The translations under genes were made by a program, and so were the position numbers. A stretch of DNA of 64,000 nt from Kineosporia sp. NBRC 101731 (lineage in GTDB: Bacteria; Actinomycetota; Actinomycetes; Actinomycetales; Kineosporiaceae), in contig NZ_BSTC01000004.1 in the NCBI RefSeq assembly GCF_030269305.1, forward strand, positions 1 to 64,000, read 5' to 3'. Under the pieces are notes generated by a model. It ran no database searches and was not told where the DNA came from. It was given only the letters and a program-made list of their open reading frames with translations. Positions 16,782-25,922 of this stretch are shown here, in pieces. How positions within the stretch are numbered: the stretch's first letter is position 1; each line of letters begins with the position of its first letter.

Positions 16782-17663
16782 ATGGATCTCGGCATTCACT
16801 ACTTCACATTCACCCACCCCGAGTGGGAGACGACCCTGACCGACCGCTTCACCGAGACGGCGCGGATTGCCGACGAGGGTGGCGTGAGTCTGCTGACGGT
16901 GATGGATCACTGGTTCCAGATGCTCCACGCGGGAGGGCCTTTCGAGCCGATGCTGGAGGGGTACACCTCCCTGGGATACCTGGCCGGCGTGACGAAGAAC
17001 GTCCGGTTGAGTTTGCTGGTCACCGGGGTGACCTACCGGCACCCGGGTCTGCTGGCCAAGATCGTCTCCACGGTGGACGTCCTCTCCCGTGAGCGCGCGA
17101 TGCTCGGTCTGGGGGCGGCCTGGTACGACCGGGAGCACGCGGGGCTGGGCGTGCCGTTCCCGTCCACCGCCGAGCGGTTCGAGCGGCTGGAGGAGACGCT
17201 GCAGATCTGCCGGCAGATGTGGTCGGACAACGACGGCGCCTACCGCGGCAAGCACTACCAGCTGGAAGAGACGATCAACCTTCCGCAGCCGCGCCGGGGG
17301 AGCGTCCCGGTGATGATCGGTGGCGGCGGGGAGCAGAAGACCCTGCGGCTGGTCGCGGAGTACGGGCAGGCCTGCAACCTGTTCGGGGCGCCCGGCGCCG
17401 AGGGGCTGGAGACGATCCGGCACAAGCTCGAGGTGCTGCGCGGGCACTGCGATCGCCTGGGCACCGACTACGACGCCATCGAGAAGACGATGCTCTTTCG
17501 CGGTGAGGTCCTGGGTGACGTGGACACGTTCCTGTCCCAGATGCAGGAGTACAGGGCGCTGGGCATCAGCCTGGTCGCCCTGACACCCACCCCGTACGAG
17601 AACCCGGTTCCCTGGGCCACCGCTCTGGCCGAGAAGGTCGTCCCCCGGTTGCGGGAGATCTGA
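16782..17663 (+). CDS. LLM-class F420-dependent oxidoreductase
   Basis: A 293-aa protein beginning MDLGIHYFTFTHPEWE. It has the luciferase-like TIM-barrel pattern of F420-dependent LLM enzymes: TARIADEGGVSLLTVMDHW, LLVTGVTYRHPGLLAKIVST, RAMLGLGAAWYDREHAGLG, PVMIGGGGEQKTLRLVAEYG and CNLFGAPG. Members reduce or oxidise small molecules with the deazaflavin F420; the substrate is unknown. It lies 121 bp after the tautomerase gene and ends at a strong stem-loop. Confidence 0.92.
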   Translation: MDLGIHYFTFTHPEWETTLTDRFTETARIADEGGVSLLTVMDHWFQMLHAGGPFEPMLEGYTSLGYLAGVTKNVRLSLLVTGVTYRHPGLLAKIVSTVDVLSRERAMLGLGAAWYDREHAGLGVPFPSTAERFERLEETLQICRQMWSDNDGAYRGKHYQLEETINLPQPRRGSVPVMIGGGGEQKTLRLVAEYGQACNLFGAPGAEGLETIRHKLEVLRGHCDRLGTDYDAIEKTMLFRGEVLGDVDTFLSQMQEYRALGISLVALTPTPYENPVPWATALAEKVVPRLREI

Positions 17664-17690
17664 GGGGACCCACGACGGGTCCGGGAGCGT

Positions 17691-17731
17691 TCCGGCGTCC
17701 ACCATCGGCTGTTTGAATGGTGGACGCCGGA
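17691..17731. terminator. strong stem-loop, probable bidirectional terminator
   Basis: A perfect 15-bp inverted repeat (17691-17705 with 17717-17731, 11-nt loop) lies between the ends of the convergent LLM gene (stop 17663) and diguanylate cyclase gene (stop 17800). There is no T-run, as is common for actinobacterial terminators. Confidence 0.75.
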
Positions 17732-17799
17732 CCTGGCCCACGGGGGCGGCTCGCGGGAGAGTGTGGTCGGCGGAGCGGCCGATCCGGCCGGGAACGGTC

Positions 17800-19236
17800 T
17801 CAGGCCTGGACGACCCGGCCGCGGCCGGCGGTCTTGGCGCCGTACATCGCGGTGTCGGCGCGTTTGATCTCGGTATCGGGGTCGGAGCCCGGGGGCGCCA
17901 GGATGACGCCGATACTCGCCCCGACCCGCACCGGTGCTCCCTGGATCGTCATCGGCACCGAGACGGCCGCGACGATCCGGGCGGCGATGTCGCCCGCGTG
18001 CTCGTCGGTGGCCCCCGGCAGCATGATCGCGAACTCGTCACCGCCCAGGCGCGCGATCACGTCACCGCTGCGCACCACCTGCCGGATGCGGTCGGCCACC
18101 GTCTGCAGGACAGCGTCACCGGTCTCGTGGCCGAGTGTGTCGTTGACGGCCTTGAAGCCGTCCAGGTCCAGGTACAGCAGGGCGGTCGGGCCGGGAGCCT
18201 CGGCCAGCGACCGGCTCCACCTCGAGTAGAACAGCCGGCGGTTGGCCAGGCCGGTGAGCAGGTCGGTGTTGGCCTGGGACTGTGCGGTGTCCAGCGAGGA
18301 GGCCAGCTGCTGCACCACACCGTGCAGACGCGCCAGCACCAGCAGGTACAACCCGATCGAGCCGCCCGCGATGACCGGGGCGTCGATAGCCTCGTGACGC
18401 AGCCACTCGATGATCAGCACCAGCGGGGCCATCAGGCTGGCCACGGCCAGGGCGTACAGCCGGCGCCGGCCGATGACCCCTTCGGGGACCGGCGGAGTGG
18501 GCTGGGAGAGTTCGGGCATGGACGGGTGGAGCGCGGCGGAGGCGAACAGGATGTGCGACACCAGCCAGCCGGAATCCAGGACGCCACCGGCCTGATAGGC
18601 CCCGGCCAGCTCGAGCAGCGTGTAGATCGCGTCGGTGACCAGAAGCGTGATGACACCGCCGACCAGGAGCCGGTAGGCGACGGGTCTTCGGCCCGAGCCG
18701 ATGGCCAGCCGCAGCAGCACGGCCAGGGCCAGCAGGTCGAGAATCGGATAGGCCAGGGAGACCGTCCGGCCCAGCACCGACAGGTCACCGCTGTGGGCGG
18801 TCGGCGAGATCAGGTACAGCCAGGCCAGCATCCCGGCACCGATCGAGAGCACCGCCGCGTCCAGCAACCCGGCCCGGTCCCACTCGCGGTGACGGGCCAG
18901 GGTGAAGGCGATCAGCACCACGATCAGCAGCAGGGACGAGGGCAGGTACAGGGCATCGGCGATCGAGGGGAAGGCGTCGCGTTCGGTCGACAGGCTCTGC
19001 ACCCAGTAGGCGACCTCCGCGGCCCCGAACAGGGCGACCTTCACCGCCAGCACGTACCAGGACCAGCTGGTTCCCGGCCGGTGACGCCGGACGCCCACGA
19101 GGATCGCGACCATCGCCGTGAGATACACCAGCCCGGCGATCACTGCCTGGGCCGTCTCGGACGGGACGGCGAGATAGCCGAGCACGACCACACCGCACAC
19201 CCACGTGTACCACTGCCAGCCACGTGACCCCGGCAC
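17800..19236 (-). CDS. membrane-bound diguanylate cyclase (GGDEF)
   Basis: A 478-aa protein with GTG start at 19234-19236, preceded by GAGGGGG. About eight hydrophobic segments occupy residues 10-300. The C-terminal GGDEF domain (about 310-478) reads TDLLTGLANRRLF, LDLDGFKAVNDTLGHETGD and RLGGDEFAIML. The active-site GGDEF is intact, and R-S-G-D five residues earlier is a canonical inhibitory RxxD I-site. It should make c-di-GMP from GTP with product inhibition. The signal sensed by the membrane part is unknown. The frame is open further upstream through a 12-bp repeat, which I treat as non-coding. Confidence 0.9.
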   Translation of the reverse strand: MPGSRGWQWYTWVCGVVVLGYLAVPSETAQAVIAGLVYLTAMVAILVGVRRHRPGTSWSWYVLAVKVALFGAAEVAYWVQSLSTERDAFPSIADALYLPSSLLLIVVLIAFTLARHREWDRAGLLDAAVLSIGAGMLAWLYLISPTAHSGDLSVLGRTVSLAYPILDLLALAVLLRLAIGSGRRPVAYRLLVGGVITLLVTDAIYTLLELAGAYQAGGVLDSGWLVSHILFASAALHPSMPELSQPTPPVPEGVIGRRRLYALAVASLMAPLVLIIEWLRHEAIDAPVIAGGSIGLYLLVLARLHGVVQQLASSLDTAQSQANTDLLTGLANRRLFYSRWSRSLAEAPGPTALLYLDLDGFKAVNDTLGHETGDAVLQTVADRIRQVVRSGDVIARLGGDEFAIMLPGATDEHAGDIAARIVAAVSVPMTIQGAPVRVGASIGVILAPPGSDPDTEIKRADTAMYGAKTAGRGRVVQA

Positions 19237-19310
19237 ACCAGCCCCCTCGAACTTCCCGATGCCGAGGTCATCGACAGGTCCGGGGCCGGGGTGAAGCGGG
19301 CGGGGCGGCC

Positions 19311-19358
19311 CAGCGCCTGGCCCAGCGCCTGGCCCAGCGCCTGGCACAGCGCCTGGCA
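19311..19358. repeat. 12-bp tandem repeat, four copies
   Basis: Four head-to-tail copies of CAGCGCCTGGC(C/A) lie in the spacer between the divergent diguanylate cyclase and MazG-like genes. All frames stay open through it, which produces Ala-Trp-Pro-Ser or Gly-Ala-Gly-Pro runs that are unlikely to be real protein. It probably arose by replication slippage. Confidence 0.85.
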
Positions 19359-19396
19359 CAGTGGTGCGCTCGCAGTCGCGGCGACAGGGGGGCACG

Positions 19397-19747
19397 ATGA
19401 CGGACGATGCGGTGAGGTTCGGGGGTGGAGACCTGCGCAGCCTCACCGCTGCGCTCGAGCAGGTCTCGCAGGGCTACGCGCAGCGCTTCGGCATCGAGCG
19501 CGACCCGGCCTGGTTCCTCCTCAAACTGCAGGAGGAACTGGGGGAGCTCACCCAGGCGTACCTGGCCGTGAGCGGGCAGGGGCGCTCACGGGACCGGACC
19601 CCCGGGCAGCTGCGCGAGGATCTGGAGAACGAACTGGCGGATGTGCTGGCCCACGTGCTGATCCTGGCCCACCACCACGGGATCGATCCGGAGCTTGCCG
19701 TGCAGCGTAAGTGGTTGTCCTGGTTGGAGACTCCGAACGGGAACTGA
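19397..19747 (+). CDS. MazG-like nucleotide pyrophosphohydrolase
   Basis: A 116-aa all-alpha protein from ATG 19397. The metal-binding pattern E-E-L-G-E-L (KLQEELGELTQAYLAV) followed by E-N-E-L-A-D-V-L-A-H-V-L matches the ExxE...ExxD arrangement of the MazG/HisE/dUTPase-2 fold. Such enzymes hydrolyse nucleoside triphosphates or related pyrophosphates for house-cleaning. No partner gene is evident. It ends 9 bp before the convergent MarR gene. Confidence 0.82.
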   Translation: MTDDAVRFGGGDLRSLTAALEQVSQGYAQRFGIERDPAWFLLKLQEELGELTQAYLAVSGQGRSRDRTPGQLREDLENELADVLAHVLILAHHHGIDPELAVQRKWLSWLETPNGN

Positions 19748-19756
19748 ACCTGCACG

Positions 19757-20221
19757 TCAGCTCACCAGCACCGGCCGGCGCTCGGCGGCCCCGATCGCCT
19801 CGATCAGATGAGCCATGTCGGGGTTGGCCTCCCGGGCCTCGCACAGCGCCTTCTCCAGGGCGGCGTTGTGTTCCTGGCGGGCGCGGGTGAGCAGGTCCGC
19901 GCCCTGGGGGGTGGCCTCGCTGTAGATACCCCGCCGGTCGTCCGGGCACAGACAGCGCCGCAGCAGGCCCCGGTCTTCGAGGCGGGTGACCAGCCGGGTG
20001 GTCGCGGCCTGGCTCATCGCCATGGCGGTGGCCAGCTGGCCCATGCGCAGGTGGTGCTCTTCCTGGCGGGAGAGCAGTTCCAGCACGCCGTACTCGTTGA
20101 CGCTCAGCTCGAACTGCCCCTGCAGGACCTGCTCCAGGCGCGCCGCGATGCGGGTGTGGAGGACAGCGAGCTGGCGCCAGCCGTGGACCAGCGCCTGGAC
20201 CTTTTCGTCGGGCAGCGACAT
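19757..20221 (-). CDS. MarR-family transcriptional regulator
   Basis: A 154-aa protein starting MSLPDEKVQALVHGWRQL. The winged-helix core shows LSVNEYGVLELLSRQ, RMGQLATAMAMSQAATTRLV, RLEDRGLLRR and the wing DDRRGIYSEATPQGADLL. It lies downstream of an MFS gene on the same strand, separated by a 113-bp spacer with a long inverted repeat, and is the likely regulator of that transporter. Confidence 0.9.
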   Translation of the reverse strand: MSLPDEKVQALVHGWRQLAVLHTRIAARLEQVLQGQFELSVNEYGVLELLSRQEEHHLRMGQLATAMAMSQAATTRLVTRLEDRGLLRRCLCPDDRRGIYSEATPQGADLLTRARQEHNAALEKALCEAREANPDMAHLIEAIGAAERRPVLVS

Positions 20222-20276
20222 GGTGTGAGCCTCCTCGTCCACGGACGTCCTCGGGCGGACGCGTTGTTCTCCCACT

Positions 20277-20320
20277 GAAACTACCCGCGTCGTCAACGAA
20301 CGGACGACGCGGGTAGTTTC
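20277..20320. terminator. 17-bp perfect inverted repeat after the MFS gene
   Basis: The arms 20277-20293 and 20304-20320 are perfectly complementary with a 10-nt loop. The repeat starts 15 bp after the MFS stop and ends upstream of marR on the same strand. A terminator fits the position, and a MarR operator is the alternative. Its arms read GAAACTACCCGCGTCGT. Confidence 0.6.
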
Positions 20321-20334
20321 CGGGTGGTGTCGCC

Positions 20335-21549
20335 TCAGCCTGCGGATTCGCTCTGGCGGGCCAAGGCCGACGGCGCGTCCTCCGCCGGTGCTGCCGGTGC
20401 GGCCGTGGCCTCGCGGGGGAGTGCCGCACCGACGAGCAGGGCACCCACGCCGCCCACGGCCAGGGCGGCGCCGACCCACAGGGGCGAGGCGAGACCCAGG
20501 CCGGCGGCGATCGTCAGGCCCCCGATCCAGGCCCCGATCGCGTTGCCGATGTTGAAGGCGGCGATGTTCGCGCCGCTGGCGACCGTCGGTGCGTCCGGGG
20601 CGTAGACCATGATCCGCACCTGCAGGCCGGGGGCGGCCGACAGGCCGACCGTACCCATGAGCAGCAGGAGGACGACGGCGGCCGGCTTGCTGTCCACCAG
20701 GAGGGCGAAGACACCGAGCACCACCGTCAGGACGGCCAGGGCGGTCATCAGGGTCCGGTCCAGGTTGTGGTCCGCGGCGCGACCCCCGACGTAGTTGCCG
20801 ATGAAGGTGCCCACCCCGAAGAGCACCAGCAGCCACGGCAGGGCGGACGTCGCGAAGCCGGTCTCGTCCGTCAGGGTGAAGGCGACGTAGGTGAAGGGAC
20901 CGATGACGGCGGCGAAGGCCAGGGTGCTGACGGCGAGGGACACCCAGACCTGGGGACGTCGGAAAGCGGCCAGTTCGCGCTGCAGATGGGTGTCCTGCGG
21001 GGCCGGGGCGGAGGGGACCAGGGCCTGGATGCCGATCATCGTGACGACTCCGAGGGCGGTGATCACCCAGAAGGTGGCGCGCCAGCCCAGCTGCTGACCC
21101 AGCAGGGTGCCGAACGGGACACCGAGCACGTTCGACAGGGTCAGCCCGCCGAACATCAGGGCGATCGCCCCACCCTGACGGCTCTGCCCGACCATGTCGG
21201 CGGCGACCACGGCACCGATCCCGAAGAAGGCCCCGTGGCACAGCGCGGCCACGATCCGCCCGGCCAGCAGGATGCCGTAGCCGGGGGCCACGGCGGAGAT
21301 CAGGTTGCCCAGGATGAACAGGAGCATGAGTCCGACCAGGACCTTCTTGCGGTCCATCCGGATCACCGCGGCGCTCAGGGCGACGGCCCCGAAGGCGACG
21401 CTGAGGGCGTAGCCGGAGACCAGAAAGCCGGCGACCGATTCCGAGACTCCGGTGTCGGCAGCCACTTCCGGGAGCAGGCCGACGATCCCGAACTCCGTGA
21501 GGCCGATGCCGAACCCCCCGAGGGCCAGGGCGAAAAGGCCGATAGGCAT
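20335..21549 (-). CDS. MFS transporter, drug:H+ antiporter-1 (DHA1) type
   Basis: A 404-aa, 12-helix protein from ATG 21547-21549 (MPIGLFALALGGFGIGLTEF). The family features are F-x-x-G-x-x-E-F in helix 1, the loop 2-3 motif VIRMDRKKVLVG (motif A-like) and LAGRIVAALCHGAFFGIGA in helix 4, as in Cmx/AraJ-type exporters. It probably exports a drug-like or sugar-like compound. The C-terminal 25 residues are Ala/Pro-rich. Control by the adjacent MarR gene is likely. Confidence 0.9.
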   Translation of the reverse strand: MPIGLFALALGGFGIGLTEFGIVGLLPEVAADTGVSESVAGFLVSGYALSVAFGAVALSAAVIRMDRKKVLVGLMLLFILGNLISAVAPGYGILLAGRIVAALCHGAFFGIGAVVAADMVGQSRQGGAIALMFGGLTLSNVLGVPFGTLLGQQLGWRATFWVITALGVVTMIGIQALVPSAPAPQDTHLQRELAAFRRPQVWVSLAVSTLAFAAVIGPFTYVAFTLTDETGFATSALPWLLVLFGVGTFIGNYVGGRAADHNLDRTLMTALAVLTVVLGVFALLVDSKPAAVVLLLLMGTVGLSAAPGLQVRIMVYAPDAPTVASGANIAAFNIGNAIGAWIGGLTIAAGLGLASPLWVGAALAVGGVGALLVGAALPREATAAPAAPAEDAPSALARQSESAG

Positions 21550-21594
21550 GACGAGACCCTTCCAGGCCAAGGAAAGAATGTCTGACGTCTGAAA

Positions 21595-21840
21595 CTATTC
21601 CGCACGCGGGCTACCACTGCAAGTGGCCTTATCGCTCTTGGTTGAGAAGGGCTGACCGATCGGTGAACCGGAATGCCGGTCCATGTCCACCGAGCGGATC
21701 ACGGCGGCCGGGAGCAGGACCTTCTTGCCGAAGATCCACGGGCTGGTGTCGACCGCGATGTAGCTGCTGTCGGTGTCGTAGGTGGCCCGGGCCGGGAGGT
21801 GGTTCTCCTGGGGGGCGGGCCCCGAAAGTGCCGCCGGCAT
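21595..21840 (-). pseudogene. truncated PRC-barrel domain protein
   Basis: An 81-codon frame contains DSSYIAVDTSPWIFGKKVLL followed by PAAVIRSVDMDR, matching the PRC-barrel stress proteins that read VDTGPWIFGKKV-LPAG-I-x-x-x-D. Those proteins normally start earlier and continue with a V-x-R-T-K-D-x-I-K-x-A-P segment. Here both ends are replaced by unrelated sequence, so this is probably a relic. Confidence 0.6.
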
Positions 21841-21874
21841 CTGATCCGGCGGGCCGGGCGCAGCGGGTGGGCGC

Positions 21875-24295
21875 TCAGAGGGTGGGCGTGACCTGCCGGT
21901 CCGCGGGGGCGTTCGGCGGCAGTCGCGGCACGGTGTGAGGACCGGCCGATCCGGCCCGGGACAGGATCCACGGCCGCAGATCGGAGTACGGCATCGGCCG
22001 GGCGAAATGGAAGCCCTGCAGGACGTCGATCCCCAGGTCGCCCAGGATCGTCGCCGCCTGCGCGTCCTCGACGCCCTCGGCGACCGTGCGCAGCCCGAGG
22101 CCCTGGGCCAGCGAGGCGGTGGAGGCCACGATGGTCCGGCTGCGGGGATTGGAGGCGACGGTCGTGACGAACGACCGGTCCAGTTTGAGTTCTCCCACGG
22201 GCAGGTCGCGCAGATACGCCAGGGAGGAGAAACCGGCGCCGTAGTCGTCGATGGCGACGTCCAGTCCGTGGCTGGTGATGTCGTGGAGCGTGGCGGTGGC
22301 GCGGTCGGGGTCGGCCAGTAGTGAGTCCTCGGTGATCTCCAGGACGAGGGTGCCCGGGGCCAGTGCGGCCCGGTCGATCGCCGCGAGCAGCCGGGCGATG
22401 AGGGCCTGGTCGAGCAGCTCGGCCGGAGCGACGTTGAACGACATGCGGCAGTGGATCCCGGCCTGGAGGAGCCGTTTGATGTCGGCCAGGACCGTGTCCA
22501 GGATGATCTCGGTCATGATGGGCATCAGCCCGGACCGACGGGCCACGGGCAGGAACTGGCCGGGTGGGCGCAGTCCGGTGTCGGGGTGCTGCCAGCGGAC
22601 GAGGGCCTCGATCCCGGCCAGCTCGAACGTCCGGCTGTTCACCTGCGGCTGGTACCAGGCGTGGATCTGCCCGTCGGGCAGGCCCCGCCGCAGGTCGGCG
22701 GCGATCTCCAGGTGCTCGAGGGTGAAGTCGTCCCGGTCGGCGTGGTAGAGCAGGGTCCCGGTCTGCTGCGACTTGGCCTGGTACATGGCGACATCGGCCT
22801 GGCGCAGGAGTTCGTCACCGACAGTGGTGCCGGGGTGGCGGACCGAGACGCCGACCGAGGAGCCGAGAGCCAGTTCGTGGCCCAGGATCTGCAAGGGGCG
22901 GGCGATGACCTCGCGCAGTTGGGCGGCCTTGGCCAGGGCGTCCTGCTCGCCGAGGATCGGCAGGACCACGATGAACTCGTCCCCGCCGGGGCGACCGAGC
23001 ATCACCTCGGCGGGGGCGACCTCCCTCAGCCGGCGGGCGATCGTCCTGAGCACCTGGTCGCCGGCGGGATGGCCCAGCGTGTCATTGACGATCTTGAATT
23101 CGTCGAGGTCGGCCAGGAGCAGGCCGATCGACTCGTCCGCGGAGTCGGCGACCTGGATCCTGGCCAGGACGGCCCGTCGGTTGGGCAGGTCGGTGAGATC
23201 GTCGATCAGCGAGAGACGGTAGGCCTCGGCCGCCCCCCGGGCATCGTGCAACGCCAGAGCCATCCGGGCCATGGCCGCGGCCATCGTGACAGCGGCGGGG
23301 ACCACCAGCAACGGGGCTTCACCGATGGTCTCCACTGTGAGCACGGCCCCGGCGGCACAGGAGGCCAGAAGGGTTGCCACCATGCCGGTCCCGTCGCGTA
23401 CCCGGGTGGCGGTGTCGGACCGGGGACCGCAGGCGGACGCCGTGGCCAGGAAGAACCCGAGACCCCACAGGAGGGTGGTGGCCGGGGTGTAGATCGGCTC
23501 GGTGCCCGGGTCGACCCGCATCAGCAGCAGGTTCCCCGCGAGCAACAGCGTGAGGCCGGTGCCGAGAGCGGCGGTGTGCCCGGACCACCGTCGGCGGCCC
23601 AGCACCGTTCCGGAGACGACGGCCAGCAGCATCACCAGGGCGATGGCGGGGAACAACAGGGCCTGGTCGAGTTCATGACCGTGCAGGTGCGTGAACCACC
23701 CGGACAGCGGCGTGGTGAAGGCGAACCCGGCGAAACTTGACGCCCCGCCGCAGATGATGACCGTGTCCAGGGCCACCACCCGGGTCGGTTCCAGGGTGGT
23801 CTCCCCGTCCAGCACGATGAAGGTCGCCAGCGCGAACTGGGCGGCGAGCATCACCAGGAACGCGGTGAGGGAGACCTCCCGGGGTGCCGGGTCCACGGCA
23901 TCCACCAGGATCGCCCCGACACTCAGCAGTCCCAGGCAGGAGGCCAGCGTGACCGTGGCCCGCCGGCGTTGCGGCCAGGCGATGGCCGCCGCCACCAAGC
24001 GGCCACCCAGGAGTGCGTACATCAGCACCAGGACCGCGCCCCGGGCGGTCGGGGCCCACCCCGCACCCCGGGTCAGGCCGGTCTGCTCGAGCAGGAAGCC
24101 GGCCCCGAGGACAATCAGGAGCGCTCCCGAGGCCAGCGAGAAGACCCCTGACCAGATCGCCGCGGCGGGCTGCCCGGGGACGACGACGGAGCCGGTGTCC
24201 CTCAGCCAGGCCAGGACATCGGATCGCGAGACCCTCCGAGAGCTTTCAGGCGGCACAGCGGGTGATCGACCGACCGGCCCGCGACCTTGAACCAT
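21875..24295 (-). CDS. membrane GGDEF-EAL protein, c-di-GMP phosphodiesterase (possibly bifunctional)
   Basis: An 806-aa protein from ATG 24293-24295. Residues 40-330 hold about eight hydrophobic segments. The GGDEF domain (about 350-510) shows DDLTDLPNRRAVLARI, DLDEFKIVNDTLGHPAGD and RPGGDEFIVVL with intact GGDEF but no RxxD I-site. The EAL domain (about 530-780) shows GIEALVRW, FNVAPAELL, LEITEDSL, IDDYGAGFSSLAYLRDL, LKLDRSF, TVAEGVED and QGFHFARPM, so all the metal and catalytic residues of an active phosphodiesterase appear present. It may degrade the c-di-GMP made by cyclases such as the one at 17800. Confidence 0.93.
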   Translation of the reverse strand: MVQGRGPVGRSPAVPPESSRRVSRSDVLAWLRDTGSVVVPGQPAAAIWSGVFSLASGALLIVLGAGFLLEQTGLTRGAGWAPTARGAVLVLMYALLGGRLVAAAIAWPQRRRATVTLASCLGLLSVGAILVDAVDPAPREVSLTAFLVMLAAQFALATFIVLDGETTLEPTRVVALDTVIICGGASSFAGFAFTTPLSGWFTHLHGHELDQALLFPAIALVMLLAVVSGTVLGRRRWSGHTAALGTGLTLLLAGNLLLMRVDPGTEPIYTPATTLLWGLGFFLATASACGPRSDTATRVRDGTGMVATLLASCAAGAVLTVETIGEAPLLVVPAAVTMAAAMARMALALHDARGAAEAYRLSLIDDLTDLPNRRAVLARIQVADSADESIGLLLADLDEFKIVNDTLGHPAGDQVLRTIARRLREVAPAEVMLGRPGGDEFIVVLPILGEQDALAKAAQLREVIARPLQILGHELALGSSVGVSVRHPGTTVGDELLRQADVAMYQAKSQQTGTLLYHADRDDFTLEHLEIAADLRRGLPDGQIHAWYQPQVNSRTFELAGIEALVRWQHPDTGLRPPGQFLPVARRSGLMPIMTEIILDTVLADIKRLLQAGIHCRMSFNVAPAELLDQALIARLLAAIDRAALAPGTLVLEITEDSLLADPDRATATLHDITSHGLDVAIDDYGAGFSSLAYLRDLPVGELKLDRSFVTTVASNPRSRTIVASTASLAQGLGLRTVAEGVEDAQAATILGDLGIDVLQGFHFARPMPYSDLRPWILSRAGSAGPHTVPRLPPNAPADRQVTPTL

Positions 24296-24637
24296 GGCTG
24301 TCAAGTTACTCGTGGCCGACGGGCTCGGGACGTAGGTCCCTGGCGCCCTCGGGGCCGGGCCCCGCAGGCCCTGAGTACCGCCACCGACGGGGTGGCCGAT
24401 CTGCTGGAGGCGACCGGAACAACGTCCGAAAAGCTTTCCCTGAGGCCCTTCTGAAGGAAAGGATTTCTTGTGACCCTTTCCGTCCAGCGCCCGCGGTGTG
24501 CTGGTGCCGGGCTTGACGTATCCCTGGCCGCCGAACGTGGCCCAGGGACAGGTCAAGCCCTTGAACTGGCCGGGTCCGCCCGTGGGCTTGTTACCTGTGT
24601 GTCGCCGGTGCGGGATGATGTCACAATCACCCGATAA
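24296..24637. other. 342-bp intergenic region with an imperfect long hairpin
   Basis: No gene is seen between the divergent GGDEF-EAL and FemAB genes. The arms 24509-24527 and 24542-24560 are complementary at 16 of 19 positions (GGGCTTGAC and TCCCTGG blocks with a 3-nt bulge) around a 14-nt loop. It lies about 80-130 bp before the FemAB start and could be a leader structure or a protein-binding site. Confidence 0.45.
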
Positions 24638-25879
24638 ATGTCGCAGGCCTCCCCTGCGGCCCGACCTGGCGAGACCGCCCCGGAGGCTTCCCCCCTCATG
24701 CCTGGAACTGACGCACGCTCCGGCACGGCGCTCTGGCCGGCCCAGCATGCCGGTCTGACGGTGCTGCCCATCTCGGCCGCCGATCACGAGCGCTTCGCCG
24801 TGAAGAACGCCGCGAGCATCACCCAGACCCCGGCCTGGGGCGGGGTGAAGAAGGCCTGGCGCAACGAGAGCATCGGCTGGATCGAGGACGGGGAGGTGAT
24901 CGGCACCGCCCTGGTCCTCTACCGGCCGGTGCCCGGCACCAACCGCAGCCTCGCCTACATCCCCGAGGGACCCACCCTGCCCTGGGACCGCGTCCTCAAG
25001 GCACCGTCGTGGTGGCTCAACCCGTTCCTGAACCACCTGCGCTCGCAGCACGCGTTCGCCGTGCGCATGGGCCCGACCCAGCCCACCCGCTACTGGAGCA
25101 CGGCCACGGCCAAGCGCGGCATGTCGGCCGAGGGCGTCACTCGGTTCTCGGAGCTCGAGCCGGACGAGACCTACCCCGACGGCGCCGCGCTCCAGCAGGC
25201 CCTCAAGGCCCTGGGCTGGGTATCGCTGGAAGACGAGTCCGGGCAGTTCACCGCCGGGCAGCCGCGCCTGGGCGTGCGCGTCGACCTGCGCGACCGCACC
25301 CCCGAGCAGCTCCTGAAGAACATGAACCAGCAGTGGCGCCGCAACGTGAAGAAGTCGGCCGCGGCCGGTGTCGTCGTGCGCCAGGGCGACATGGCCGACC
25401 TGCCGATCTTCCACCGGCTCTACGTCGAGACCGGCGAGCGCGACCAGTTCACCCCGCGCCCCGCCAGCTACTTCACCACGATGTGGAAGGCCCTGAACGC
25501 CGGGCCCGAGCCGGTGCTGCGGCTGTGGATCAGCGAGTACGAGGGGGAGCCGCTGGCGGCGGCGCTGACCGTCGACGTGGACCGCACCTGCTGGTACACC
25601 TACGGTGCCTCGACCTCGCGCCACCGGGAGGTGCAGGCCCCCACGGCCATGCAGTGGACGTCGATGCGGGCGGCCCTGGGGCGCGGGAACTGGGTCTACG
25701 ACTTCCGGGGCATCGCCGACACCCTGGACGAGAACGAGCGCCTCGCCGGCCTGCTGCGGTTCAAGCTGGGTGCCGGTGGTCACGTGGTGGAAACCGTGGG
25801 CGAGTGGGAGTTCACCCTGTCGCCGCTGTGGCAGAAGGCTTTCCAGACGTACCAGAAGGTCCAGGCCGCGCGGTCCTGA
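24638..25879 (+). CDS. FemABX/GNAT-fold aminoacyl- or acyltransferase
   Basis: A 413-aa protein from ATG 24638. It shows the FemAB two-lobed GNAT pattern: ITQTPAWGGVKKAWRNESIGW, YIPEGPTLPW, then VDLRDRTPEQLLKNMNQQWRRNVKKSAA, FHRLYVETGERDQF, and YTYGASTSRHREVQAPTAMQW with DFRGIADTLDE near the end. FemABX proteins add amino acids from tRNA to lipid II or carry out related envelope acylations. Its neighbours (GT4, methyltransferase, six-hairpin protein) point to an envelope glycan or lipid. The start has no good ribosome-binding site. Confidence 0.85.
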   Translation: MSQASPAARPGETAPEASPLMPGTDARSGTALWPAQHAGLTVLPISAADHERFAVKNAASITQTPAWGGVKKAWRNESIGWIEDGEVIGTALVLYRPVPGTNRSLAYIPEGPTLPWDRVLKAPSWWLNPFLNHLRSQHAFAVRMGPTQPTRYWSTATAKRGMSAEGVTRFSELEPDETYPDGAALQQALKALGWVSLEDESGQFTAGQPRLGVRVDLRDRTPEQLLKNMNQQWRRNVKKSAAAGVVVRQGDMADLPIFHRLYVETGERDQFTPRPASYFTTMWKALNAGPEPVLRLWISEYEGEPLAAALTVDVDRTCWYTYGASTSRHREVQAPTAMQWTSMRAALGRGNWVYDFRGIADTLDENERLAGLLRFKLGAGGHVVETVGEWEFTLSPLWQKAFQTYQKVQAARS

Positions 25880-25884
25880 GAACG

Positions 25885-25922
25885 GGGATTTACACCGAAC
25901 CGGATATCGTGACCAGTTCATG
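25885..25922 (+). promoter_or_regulatory. conserved 38-bp leader/promoter, copy 1
   Basis: The region GGGATT-N4-CCGAACCGGATAT-C-GTGA-C-CAG leading into ATG 25920 is matched at 30 of 38 positions, without gaps, by 28047-28084. It holds a TATCGT hexamer 9 bp before the ATG, so transcription may start at or next to the start codon (leaderless). Confidence 0.6.

Noticed and set aside
19291-19710. Plus-strand frame through the 12-bp repeat
   Set aside because: Its Trp/Ser/Pro repeat comes only from the DNA repeat, and the downstream part overlaps the MazG-like gene in a wrong frame.
24296-24637. c-di-GMP riboswitch in the spacer beside the GGDEF-EAL gene
   Set aside because: The hairpin lacks the conserved riboswitch core and tetraloop-receptor sequence.
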